DNA from: Roseitalea sp964606055
GTDB taxonomy: Bacteria > Pseudomonadota > Alphaproteobacteria > Rhizobiales > Rhizobiaceae
Length of the DNA stretch: 11,980 nt
Direction: 5' to 3'
Assembly: GCA_964606055.1 (NCBI GenBank)
Contig: CAZSFA010000086.1
Span: forward strand, 1 to 11,980
Under the pieces are notes generated by a model, which was not told where the DNA came from, did no database searches, and saw only the letters and a list, made by a program, of their open reading frames with translations. Both the position numbers and the translations under genes were made by a program. This document shows, one piece after another, positions 1 through 6,998 of this stretch. Position 1 is the first letter of the stretch. Each line of letters begins with the position of its first letter.

Positions 1-5
1 ATCCG

Positions 6-3000
6 TCAGCCGCCGGTGACCGCGCCCAACGCGAACGCCTCGCCCGTCAGGCTGATCTGCGGCGTCTGCCGATAGTTCCACTTGTCATGGGTGAGCCGGG
101 GCAACTCGCGGCGCACATAGTCGGACACTTCCTCTGTCGTCAGGACGCCGTCGCCGTCGCGGTCGCCGGAAACAAAGGCGTCCAGCAGCGTGCTGGTGAA
201 CGCGCCGTGTCCCTCATGCCCTTCGAGCGCGTACTGGGTCTCGGTCGAGGCCGACATCATCAGCCGCGTCGAACGCGCGCCGGTCGCGCCGTTGGCGATC
301 GCCTGATGCAGCCGGAACGCGGCGTCCATGCGCAGCGCCGATCCGCTTTCGCAAGCGTCGAACACGACGATCGCGCGCCGTGCCGGCATGAGCGACAACA
401 GCCTGTTCCATTCGCCTTGGGAAATCGCCCGTTGCGCCAGTTCCTGCCGCGGGTCCCGACCGGTCCGGATGTCGGCGCCCAGGAAATGGAAGCGGCCCTC
501 ATCGGTCAGGCCATGCCCGGCCGCAAACAGCACGAACGTGTCGTCGGGATGCATGTCGGCGGCAATCGCGCGCATTGCGGCCGAAACACTGGCGCGCGTG
601 ACCTCGCCATCGGACAATCGTGTGACGACCAGGTCCCGGCCGGCCAGCGACGGCATCATGGGCCCGGATGATCCGGCCTGCATGGCCTGTCGCAACGCGG
701 CAGCGAAGGCGTCGGCGTCGCGGTTCGGATAGGCCAGGTCGAGCGCGTCGTCGCCATAGTCGGCCACGGCGACGGTCAGAAGGTGCACCCGGCCGCGCTC
801 GGCTTCGCCGTCGAACGCGGGCCCCTGCGCCGTGGCGGGCCGGGAGGTGAGAATGCGGCTGGCGTTCGAGACTGCGACCGAAACCTCGTTGGCGCCCTGT
901 TCGAGCGGCAAGACGCGGCTGACCTCTAGCGGGCCGACGCCGTCCGGGGTCGCCTGGCTCTCGTCGACGGCAACGACCTCGCCGTTGACGCGCCACACCA
1001 CCCAGCCAAGTCCGCCAGCGCCCACATCGAGCCGCGCACGGGCGCGGATCGATCCTTTGGGCGTCGACTCGGCATCGATGTCGAGCGCGACCACCTGCGG
1101 AGGCGCGCCGACCTCGAAGGCTTCCTTCAGCGACAGGGTGCTGCGCGCGTCCCGCAGCGCGCCGCCCGGATCACCGGCGAAGGCGGCCTGCACCAGATCG
1201 GGCCGGTAGAACTCCTCGGCGAACGCCGACAGCGGCACTGCCGCGTTGGTCTGGCTGTTGCGCACCAGAATCTGCGCGGCGGCCGAAATGCGGTTGAAGG
1301 CGAAGAAGCCCGACGGCAGCAGCAACAGCGCGTCTCCGTCCGCTTCCAGGAAGAGGCTGGCGACGCGCTCTCCCGTCGAAGACCGGAACACGTCATAGCC
1401 GGTCTCGGATCGCGGCACGATCGCGTGGCCGCCGCCCATCAGCAAACGTCCGCCGCTCATCTGCGGCTGGCGCGGGTGCGCGCGCAAGGGCCGAAGCGCA
1501 CGATCATGGAAGAACAGGCCGCCCGAGGTTTGCGCGATGACCACCGCGTTTTCGTCCGATGCAATGTCCTCGGACTGGATGAGACCCCGCACCATGAGCT
1601 GTTCGCCGGCGTTTTCGGGCTCGCCCAGTTGGTTCCCTTCAAGGTCGAACGCGTAGATGAGCGTGCTTGGATGGCTATCGTTGCCAAACTCATCTTCAAG
1701 CGGTGCTCCCCGTGGCACGCCGCGAACCAGAAGGCGTACGCGGCCCGCTTCGGAGGGGAGGACGTAAGCCTTCGCGTTGTCGTTTTGCCGATCCGCTCCG
1801 AACAGCTGGAAGTCGCGCTCCATGAAGTCCAGAACGATGTGGGTCGGAATGCTCTGGCGATTTGGCCTTTGCACGAGCATTGCGATCTCATTGCCGTCAG
1901 TCAGCCCGTAGCTGACAAGGCCCTGCATCTCGCCGTCGCCGACCACGCGATGCGGTGGGCCGATGTCGTCAAGGTTCCATGAACGACAGGGCGGAGCGCC
2001 AAAGGCGAAGTCGCAGCGCTTGGGCTGAAAGCGCTCAAGATCGTCGACCATCGTCCAACTGCCATCGTCGGAGTCGGTGTCGATCACGCAATGGTTCATG
2101 AAAACCCGGGAGCCGTGCGGCACCAGCCTCGTCCAGACCTGGCGTCCACGGTGCTCGTAGCAGGACTGCGTTGATTGACGTTGCGCATCACCGGGCACGA
2201 CGGCGCCATCGGTCGCCACGCGGCTTTCGGGCGCCAGCGGCACGATGTTGAAGGTGCGCCGGTCGGCGTCCTCCAGATCATCGATCACCAGCGCGCTGCG
2301 CCGCTCGCCACCGGGCGGCGACAGCCAGAACACCCGTTCGGGCAGCGGCAAGGCGACATCGATCTCGGGGCTGCCGAGCGTCCATTCGAAATAGCTCTTG
2401 GTCGTGACGTTCTGCGTGGTGACGGCGCGCACCATGTTGGCATCGTGATCGAAGTCGGCCCATTCGCGCCTGGGGAACGCGACATCGATCGTCTTGTCCA
2501 TGCCCGGAGCCGCCACCTCGATCGACAGTTCAGGGCGAAGGCCCGACCTGAAGATCAGCGAATAGGTGCCGTCCGCATTGAAATGCCTCACCCAGAACGT
2601 GCCGCGAAGCGTGACCGATGCGCTGCCATCGGGCGACTGCACGGTGTAGGAACGCCGCGTCTCGCCACCGAACAGATTGGGCGCCGGGCGCGGCTCGCTT
2701 GTGCGCTCCCCGGTACGCGGATCGGCGGCGAACGCTTCGCTCCGGTTGGGACTGTGGTGGAAGCCGGCCGCATCGGTATGGGCGATCGGGGCAATCCCCG
2801 GCCCTGAAACGTTCCAAAGCACCGACAGCGAATCCAGATCGACGCCTGCAAAGTACGAGTTCTCGCCGGCATTCGCGCATCGCATGCCGATCTGGACGAC
2901 GCGCTCGTCTTCAAAGACCGAGAAGTCCGGGCTCCCTCCCCGACACGCGGAGTCGAACGCAACGTCCAGACGTCCATCGATCTCGAGATCGACGGGGTCA

Positions 3001-3848
3001 AGCACATGGAGACTGTACGGCCGGCCGAAGAAACCGGCCTGCAGCATCAGGTACCGGCCGTCGGAAAGTGCGCGCAGGCGACGCCCGGACCACCCGTCGG
3101 CAAGGCGCTCCCTAAAGACCTCTTCACCGCTTGCAGCGTCGATCGCCAGAAGCAAGACCGCTCCGCCGTTGCTGCTGCCGGCCTCGGGCCCGGACACGAA
3201 GACGACATCGCCCGCGCCAACCGGCCCGAGCGTCTCAAACCGCTCCAGCCCGTAGTCGAAGGCGCTGTACGCCTCGAACAGCGAGATGTTGTCGGCATCG
3301 TAGGCGATGAGGCGGGACTGATCGCTGGTCCCGGTCGATGTGCTGACATAGTGCGACTGTGTGACGACGCTCTGGCCCATGCCGGTCCTGTCGACCGGAC
3401 CAAGGCGCATCACGACGCGCTCCAGTTCAAGATCGAGGAACGCGCGATCGCTGCTGATCAGGTAGCGGCCATTGTTGGTCAGCAGCGGCGATCGTTGGTA
3501 CTCCGTGCCAAAGAAGGAATCGACGTTCGGCGGCAGAAGCTGCACCACACCTTCATCGTCGGGATTGTGTGCACTGAGAAGAACGTCCTCGACCAGGATG
3601 TTCCCTTCGAGGTCACCATCCTCGATGCGATAGAGCCGCTCGTTCAACCTGAAAAAACGCGCCAGTTCGGCCGCCGGTCGCGCGCCTTCGATCCGGCCAA
3701 TCTCGCGCAACTCGGTGGAATAGGCCGAATCGTAGACAGGGATCTGCCCCGACCGCAGATAGAGTTCGGCGGCGGCGACCGGTCGCGCCGTTGCGACGCA
3801 GCACAGGACCAGAAGAACCCATACCATCGATCTCGTGACAGTGCGCAT
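6..3848 (-). CDS. Exported caspase-family (C14) protease with beta-propeller-like N-terminus and C-terminal EF-hand
   Basis: A 1280-residue protein. An N-terminal signal peptide (Arg-rich start, hydrophobic core to about residue 20, likely cut after VAAA at A27) sends it to the periplasm or outside. Residues about 28-840 are beta-rich with repeated W/G/D-containing blade-like stretches, read as a degenerate propeller. The following segment (about 841-915, PSGFF then FYRPDLV) and the Ig-like module (about 916-1010, GGLGWVVWRVNGE) are typical of WD40-caspase proteins. The caspase fold spans about 1018-1225, with the catalytic dyad H1112 (FAAGHG) and C1166 (DACESG). A complete EF-hand loop follows at 1229-1240 (D, D, D, G, T, E in the ligand positions). 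The ATG at 3846-3848 has AGGAG 7 nt upstream. The gene is last in the minus-strand cluster, 55 bp after the ompA-like gene. The protease class is certain by motif; substrate and role are unknown. The propeller call is by eye only. Confidence 0.9.
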   Translation of the reverse strand: MRTVTRSMVWVLLVLCCVATARPVAAAELYLRSGQIPVYDSAYSTELREIGRIEGARPAAELARFFRLNERLYRIEDGDLEGNILVEDVLLSAHNPDDEGVVQLLPPNVDSFFGTEYQRSPLLTNNGRYLISSDRAFLDLELERVVMRLGPVDRTGMGQSVVTQSHYVSTSTGTSDQSRLIAYDADNISLFEAYSAFDYGLERFETLGPVGAGDVVFVSGPEAGSSNGGAVLLLAIDAASGEEVFRERLADGWSGRRLRALSDGRYLMLQAGFFGRPYSLHVLDPVDLEIDGRLDVAFDSACRGGSPDFSVFEDERVVQIGMRCANAGENSYFAGVDLDSLSVLWNVSGPGIAPIAHTDAAGFHHSPNRSEAFAADPRTGERTSEPRPAPNLFGGETRRSYTVQSPDGSASVTLRGTFWVRHFNADGTYSLIFRSGLRPELSIEVAAPGMDKTIDVAFPRREWADFDHDANMVRAVTTQNVTTKSYFEWTLGSPEIDVALPLPERVFWLSPPGGERRSALVIDDLEDADRRTFNIVPLAPESRVATDGAVVPGDAQRQSTQSCYEHRGRQVWTRLVPHGSRVFMNHCVIDTDSDDGSWTMVDDLERFQPKRCDFAFGAPPCRSWNLDDIGPPHRVVGDGEMQGLVSYGLTDGNEIAMLVQRPNRQSIPTHIVLDFMERDFQLFGADRQNDNAKAYVLPSEAGRVRLLVRGVPRGAPLEDEFGNDSHPSTLIYAFDLEGNQLGEPENAGEQLMVRGLIQSEDIASDENAVVIAQTSGGLFFHDRALRPLRAHPRQPQMSGGRLLMGGGHAIVPRSETGYDVFRSSTGERVASLFLEADGDALLLLPSGFFAFNRISAAAQILVRNSQTNAAVPLSAFAEEFYRPDLVQAAFAGDPGGALRDARSTLSLKEAFEVGAPPQVVALDIDAESTPKGSIRARARLDVGAGGLGWVVWRVNGEVVAVDESQATPDGVGPLEVSRVLPLEQGANEVSVAVSNASRILTSRPATAQGPAFDGEAERGRVHLLTVAVADYGDDALDLAYPNRDADAFAAALRQAMQAGSSGPMMPSLAGRDLVVTRLSDGEVTRASVSAAMRAIAADMHPDDTFVLFAAGHGLTDEGRFHFLGADIRTGRDPRQELAQRAISQGEWNRLLSLMPARRAIVVFDACESGSALRMDAAFRLHQAIANGATGARSTRLMMSASTETQYALEGHEGHGAFTSTLLDAFVSGDRDGDGVLTTEEVSDYVRRELPRLTHDKWNYRQTPQISLTGEAFALGAVTGG

Positions 3849-3903
3849 CGGGCGGCTCCTGTTTCAGGTTGCGGCGTGGCGGCGCGTGGTGCCGGGCCGG
3901 CGG

Positions 3904-4413
3904 CTATTCGATGATCGTTCGGATTTCGACGCGACGGTTCTCGCCGCTTTCGGGATCGGACGGCATGATCAGATCGCGCTCGCCCCTGCCGGACGGCACG
4001 AACCGGGAGGAATCCAGCCCGTGGTCGACGGCCAGACTGCTCGCGACCGCCAGCGCACGGCGCTCCGACAGATCGTCATTGTAGGCATCGGACCCGCGCG
4101 CATCGGTATGGCCGACGATCTCGAAGCGCAGTTCGCTCAACAGCGGATCGGACAGTGCCGCCGCCAGCGTTCGGATGGTTTGCCGGGCTTCGGCCGTCAG
4201 GCGCGCTTCGTCGTACTCGAACGCGATGCGCAGATCGATCGCCGGTGGCGGATCGTCCTCGTCGTCCAGAATCGAAAGACCGCGCTTTCCGCGCCCGGGC
4301 AGGTCCGTTCGAAGCGCGTTGACGATGGTCTCGATGTCGGTGGACTGGGCGGCCGCCGGTGGCGCGCAGGCCATGGCGAGCGCCAGCGCCGCGCTCAGGG
4401 CAATCGGTTTCAT
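3904..4413 (-). CDS. Small OmpA-family peptidoglycan-binding protein
   Basis: A 169-residue exported protein. It has a signal peptide (likely cut after PAAA, A22), an acidic linker (DDEDDPPP at about 50-57), then an OmpA C-terminal domain over residues about 60-169. The domain motif GHTDARGSDAYN...LSERRA is present. D104 and R119 have the same 15-residue spacing as the diaminopimelate-binding D271/R286 pair of E. coli OmpA, and the closing NRRVEI motif is at 159-164. There is no room for a beta-barrel, so it is a soluble periplasmic or surface-tethered cell-wall binder. Its ATG overlaps the stop of the upstream C1 peptidase (ATGA), with GGGAGA 6 nt before the start, suggesting translational coupling. 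Probable role (inference): holding the co-encoded proteases at the cell wall. A lipoprotein reading (C16) is possible, but the -3 residue fits poorly. Confidence 0.92.
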   Translation of the reverse strand: MKPIALSAALALAMACAPPAAAQSTDIETIVNALRTDLPGRGKRGLSILDDEDDPPPAIDLRIAFEYDEARLTAEARQTIRTLAAALSDPLLSELRFEIVGHTDARGSDAYNDDLSERRALAVASSLAVDHGLDSSRFVPSGRGERDLIMPSDPESGENRRVEIRTIIE

Positions 4414-5936
4414 TGACTGTCTCCCGTGGTGGTGATGGCGACGGCCCGGCTGGCATAGTACCGGCCTTCACCCTCGTCCTCGAATGCGATGGTGGCCGCG
4501 CGCAGGGCGCTCAGAAAGTCCCGCTCCTCCTCGACCTGGGGGCGGGACTGGGTGAACAGGGGGCTTCGCGTGGTGATGGCCAGCAGCATCTCCTGACCGA
4601 ACGGACCCGAGACCTGAAAGCGCGGGCGCCCGGCCTCGCCGTCACCGAGCGTGAGGCGCGCGCCGGGCAGCAACGTCGTCAGTTGGTCGCCGGCGCTCTG
4701 TTGCAGGTGCACGACCGATCCATCGGCCTGAAAGTAGCTCAGGTGCAGGTGGCTGCTGAAGTTCGGCATGTCGATCGAAAAGACGAACGGGTCGCCATCG
4801 CTGTACGCGGTCTTGTCGATGTCGATCTCGGCACCGATCGCCTCGATCCTGCCTTCGGTGAGGATGAGCAGGGCCTCGCATTGCGGCCACGGCCGCACCT
4901 CCACCGCGATCTCGTGCTCCTGTCCGTGCGACTCCTTGAGTGCCTCAAGGTCTTCGGGCCGGCTGACGAAGCCGCGCAAGGTCGGCTTGCCCTCCACGGT
5001 CGTCACAAACACCTGCGCGCATTCGAAGCCGAGATCGGTGAGGACGCGGATGTCGGGCTGCGGGCGCGGCTCGGGTTCGTCGGGGTCCGGCCGGATCGGC
5101 GGCGCCAGCGGGTCGATGACGAAGGCGGAGTGAACCCGGGCCAGGAACGTGTCATAGGTCATCGTCCCGTAGCCGCCGTCGCCCCAATCGGTTCCCCATG
5201 AGTTGATGAACGTGAACAGCCGGGTTCGGTCGTCATAGCCCACCATGGTCATGGCGTGACCGCCGACGAACGCGCCCTCGCCGGCTTCGGCCCGCCACGG
5301 CTCCCGGCCGCGCTCTCTCATGAACGCGGCGTTCAACGCGGCCCCGAAGATCACCGGGTGGCCGAGCGCGAGTTGCCCCTTGACCTGATCGAGATCGTCG
5401 ATGTTGACCCGCCGCCAGCCCTTGATGCGGAACGCATCGACCGACGCGGCCTCTTGCGCCGAAACCGTTTCGCACCGTTGATCGCTGTAGGGATACGCGG
5501 CCAGCGACACCGCCCCGGTTTCAAGTTGCTCGAGACCCTCGTGAATGCGCGCGCCCTGCTCGCAGTCGTTCGGATCGACCCGGATCAGGTCATGAAGCCA
5601 TGCCGGACTGACCAGGTTCTCGGGCCGCGAAATCTGCCGTCCGTGCGAGGCACGTTCGTAGTAGGACCGCGCCGCATAGCCGACCGCCCAGGAGACACAT
5701 GAGCCCCAACGCCCCTGGTCACCGACCGCCGGCATGCGGTCGATCATGCTGATCGCCTCGGGCAGATATGAGCGGAAACGCGGCGTCGTCGGAAAGGTCT
5801 CCAGAAGCTCCGCCGGCGCCAGCAGCGCGCCCGTCGCATAAACCCGGTCCTGCGCCGGCGCGGTCGTGGCGCCGCCGACAACCAGCGCGACGGCAAGCGC
5901 GGCCATGCCGCCATGCAAAGCGGGACGCGTACGCAT
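4410..5936 (-). CDS. Exported papain-like C1 peptidase with BON-like and DUF4384-like C-terminal region
   Basis: 508 residues from the chosen ATG. The signal peptide has a hydrophobic core at about 11-23, with cleavage likely after A28 (TTAPA). The papain fold spans about 60-275. The catalytic set is intact: oxyanion Q74 and nucleophile C80 (VGDQGRWGSC), H227 (GGHAMTMVGYDD) and N245 (INSWGTDWGDGGYG). A Pro/Asp/Glu-rich linker (279-295) leads to a BON-like segment (about 298-355, with C305 and C353), then a region resembling DUF4384 (about 374-455, YSDGDPFVFSIDMPN...LHLSYF...DGSVVHL). No separate inhibitory propeptide is obvious; only about 30 residues precede the fold. The start was chosen because AAAGGA lies 8 nt upstream and the signal peptide begins there; ATG 5961-5963 or GTG 5994-5996 would add 9 or 20 residues. 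It overlaps the ompA-like gene by 4 nt. Substrate unknown. Confidence 0.9.
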   Translation of the reverse strand: MRTRPALHGGMAALAVALVVGGATTAPAQDRVYATGALLAPAELLETFPTTPRFRSYLPEAISMIDRMPAVGDQGRWGSCVSWAVGYAARSYYERASHGRQISRPENLVSPAWLHDLIRVDPNDCEQGARIHEGLEQLETGAVSLAAYPYSDQRCETVSAQEAASVDAFRIKGWRRVNIDDLDQVKGQLALGHPVIFGAALNAAFMRERGREPWRAEAGEGAFVGGHAMTMVGYDDRTRLFTFINSWGTDWGDGGYGTMTYDTFLARVHSAFVIDPLAPPIRPDPDEPEPRPQPDIRVLTDLGFECAQVFVTTVEGKPTLRGFVSRPEDLEALKESHGQEHEIAVEVRPWPQCEALLILTEGRIEAIGAEIDIDKTAYSDGDPFVFSIDMPNFSSHLHLSYFQADGSVVHLQQSAGDQLTTLLPGARLTLGDGEAGRPRFQVSGPFGQEMLLAITTRSPLFTQSRPQVEEERDFLSALRAATIAFEDEGEGRYYASRAVAITTTGDSQ

Positions 5937-5944
5937 TCGGTCTG

Positions 5945-5950
5945 TCCTTT
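5945..5950 (-). promoter_or_regulatory. Ribosome binding site that decides the C1 peptidase start
   Basis: On the minus strand this reads AAAGGA and lies 8 nt before the ATG at 5934-5936. The upstream in-frame ATG (5961-5963) has only a GGGAGA about 10 nt away, and the GTG at 5994-5996 has no clear site. This supports the short start, which also places the positively charged residues right at the beginning of the signal peptide. Confidence 0.6.
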
Positions 5951-6023
5951 CGTGGAGTTTCATCGTCACCGATTCTCCCGGATCAAGCTTCGGCACAAGG
6001 CATCAAGCCCACCATGGAACGCT

Positions 6024-6371
6024 CTAGTTGAACCCCAGATAGGCACGCCTTCGGCACGAACCGTCCGGATGCGGATGGCCGGAGCCGCACGTCACGCCCT
6101 CGCGGCACCGCGCCAGCTTGAACCGGTTGTAGCAACCACCCGGCCCCCAGCGACCCGGCGGGCAATAGGACAAACCACCCCGGTTGCGGCAGGTCTGCGT
6201 GCTGGCACGCCACTGTGCCAGCCACCCGCTTGCGCCTGCCGAGGTCGGAAACAGGCCCGCGCGATGGTCTTCGATCGCTGCCGGTTGACCGCGCGGCATC
6301 GTTTCTGCCGATGCGGCCTGGGTGGGTGCGAAAAGCACGATCGCCAAAAGCGACAGGGCAAGCAGTTTCAT
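6024..6371 (-). CDS. Small secreted six-cysteine protein (115 aa), unknown function
   Basis: Not recognised as a named family. The 115-residue product has a clear signal peptide (MKLLALSLLAIVLFAP..., cut likely after AASA at A22), leaving about 93 residues. The mature part is basic and rich in Gly, Arg, Cys and aromatics. Six cysteines lie at 61, 70, 80, 89, 95 and 106 in a compact C-terminal region with the pattern TC-x8-C-x9-C-x8-C-x5-C-x10-C, enough for three disulfides. The motif CPPGRWGPGGCYN looks like a conserved core. The ATG at 6369-6371 has GAGGA 5 nt upstream. It ends 87 bp before the C1 peptidase start on the same strand, so it may share that transcript. The open frame continues upstream without a stop, but that part overlaps the next gene in another frame and has no export signal. 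It could be a disulfide-rich effector, inhibitor or wall-associated peptide; none of these is shown. Confidence 0.75.
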   Translation of the reverse strand: MKLLALSLLAIVLFAPTQAASAETMPRGQPAAIEDHRAGLFPTSAGASGWLAQWRASTQTCRNRGGLSYCPPGRWGPGGCYNRFKLARCREGVTCGSGHPHPDGSCRRRAYLGFN

Positions 6372-6436
6372 CTCAGTCCTCGTCCGATGATTGTTTGTGC
6401 TCGATGATGCGGTGCCGTCTCGACGGGTAACGGCAT

Positions 6437-6460
6437 CGGTCCCGGCGCGCGCCGGGACCG
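6437..6460. terminator. Perfect 24-bp GC-rich palindrome, terminator-like or operator
   Basis: The 12-base half CGGTCCCGGCGC is followed directly by its exact reverse complement; the symmetry axis lies between 6448 and 6449. In RNA it would form a 10-bp, nearly all G-C stem closed by a 4-nt GCGC loop. It lies 54 bp beyond the stop of the 123-aa gene and 65 bp before the 115-aa gene. No T-run follows on the minus strand, so it is not a classical intrinsic terminator; a weak terminator, an RNA-stabilising hairpin or a protein-binding operator are all possible. Confidence 0.55.
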
Positions 6461-6469
6461 CGCCCAAAG

Positions 6470-6486
6470 GGCTGCCAGTGGCAGCC
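6470..6486 (-). terminator. Second stem-loop (7-bp stem, 3-nt loop) after the 123-aa gene
   Basis: GGCTGCC and GGCAGCC form a perfect 7-bp stem around a 3-nt loop, 28 bp after the stop of the 123-aa gene. On the minus strand the stem is followed by CTTTGGG, with only three T's. Part of the stem can instead pair in GCCC-AAA-GGGC (6462-6472), so two structures compete. Together with the 24-bp palindrome it forms a tandem hairpin block typical of a transcript end or an attenuation point. Confidence 0.45.
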
Positions 6487-6514
6487 GTCGCCTCCTTGCG
6501 CAAGACACGGCACG

Positions 6515-6886
6515 TCAGTCCCAGAACGTGTAGCGGCACGCGGTGTAGCGGATGCGATGACCGCCCTGAGCCGGAACGGTGTAGCTTCCACCGCCGGCGA
6601 TGGTCCAACTGCTGGACCACCAGGTGCTGCCGCTCCGGCACCGGTTGTGCCGGGAGCCTTCCACGCACCAGACCGCGCTGATCTGGCGTGAGCAGCCATT
6701 GACCAGGCGCCAACCGCCGCCGGACCGATTGACAGCGTTGATGCACTGGCGCGCGCTGTAGGTATCGGCGGAGTTGCAGGCAAACGCGGTGTCGGGGAAC
6801 ACCCACGCGGCACAGGCCAAGGTTAAAAGGGCAATAAACCGTCTCGTATTTGCCATTGTATTCGTCACCAGATTCGCAAATACCAT
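6515..6886 (-). CDS. Small secreted cysteine-rich protein (123 aa), unknown function
   Basis: Not recognised as a named family. The start at 6884-6886 was chosen because CGGAGAG lies 7 nt upstream; an internal ATG (6854-6856, 113 aa) directly before the Arg pair is the alternative. The signal peptide core is LLTLACAAWVF, with cleavage probable after FPDTAFA (A36), so the mature protein would begin with C37. Mature cysteines are at 37, 48, 65, 74, 83 and 117. The sequence NGCSRQISAVWC, a Trp/Ser-rich stretch, a GGGSYTVP turn and RIRYTACRYTFWD at the C-terminus suggest a small beta-sandwich stabilised by disulfides. I recall similar layouts (NxC...WC...pG.s...RY.AC) in hypothetical exported proteobacterial proteins, but can name no family. 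It is first in the leftward block, divergent from the LuxR-type regulator. Base composition over the signal peptide is visibly more A/T-rich than its surroundings. Confidence 0.72.
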   Translation of the reverse strand: MVFANLVTNTMANTRRFIALLTLACAAWVFPDTAFACNSADTYSARQCINAVNRSGGGWRLVNGCSRQISAVWCVEGSRHNRCRSGSTWWSSSWTIAGGGSYTVPAQGGHRIRYTACRYTFWD

Positions 6887-6998
6887 GCTTGAGCTCTCCG
6901 CCGTCGTACCGATCGCCTGTGTCGCCAATGCATCGCCTTCCCGCATCACACCAAGGTGGTATCCAGCGCCAAGCGGCGTTTGTGGGTGGCATCGGCCC
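6887..6998. promoter_or_regulatory. Divergent intergenic region between secreted-protein block and regulator
   Basis: A 112-bp spacer between two genes that start in opposite directions, so both promoters probably lie here or in the start of either gene. The ribosome binding site of the leftward gene (CGGAGAG on the minus strand, 6894-6900) and a weaker GGGTGG (6984-6989) for the rightward gene can be seen. No convincing -35/-10 pair and no long inverted repeat like a lux box was found by eye; only short partial symmetries such as CACC-AA-GGTG near 6949-6958 are present. Confidence 0.5.

Larger units (their letters stand above)
6372..6514 (-). other. 143-bp spacer between the two small secreted-protein genes
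   Basis: This is the longest non-coding gap in the window. Reading leftward from the stop of the 123-aa gene it holds a 7-bp stem-loop (6470-6486), an overlapping short GCCC/GGGC pairing (6462-6472), a perfect 24-bp palindrome (6437-6460), then about 65 bp of less GC-rich sequence with the ribosome binding site of the 115-aa gene (GAGGA at 6377-6381). No convincing -35/-10 pair was recognised, but a promoter in 6382-6436 is plausible because strong hairpins separate the genes. Confidence 0.5.

Noticed and set aside
3006..3914. 302-residue open frame on the plus strand opposite the caspase gene
   Set aside because: High third-position GC in the real minus-strand gene leaves few stops on the opposite strand. 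The translation is Arg/Gly/Asp-rich with no recognisable domain, signal or ribosome binding site.
4366..4413. Lipoprotein signal on the OmpA-family protein (Cys16)
   Set aside because: The residue three before the Cys is Ala rather than Leu and the next is Met, a poor lipobox; a standard cleavage site after PAAA (A22) fits better, though lipidation is not excluded.
6024..6992. Long minus-strand reading of 322 residues running through both small genes
   Set aside because: Its upstream part overlaps the 123-aa gene in a different frame and crosses the hairpin spacer. The ATG at 6369-6371 with GAGGA and a signal peptide directly after it is a much better start.
6774..6998. N-terminal extension of the regulator by up to 75 residues
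   Set aside because: It would overlap the start and signal peptide of the divergent 123-aa gene and adds no domain; ATG 6999 places the PAS-like region normally.
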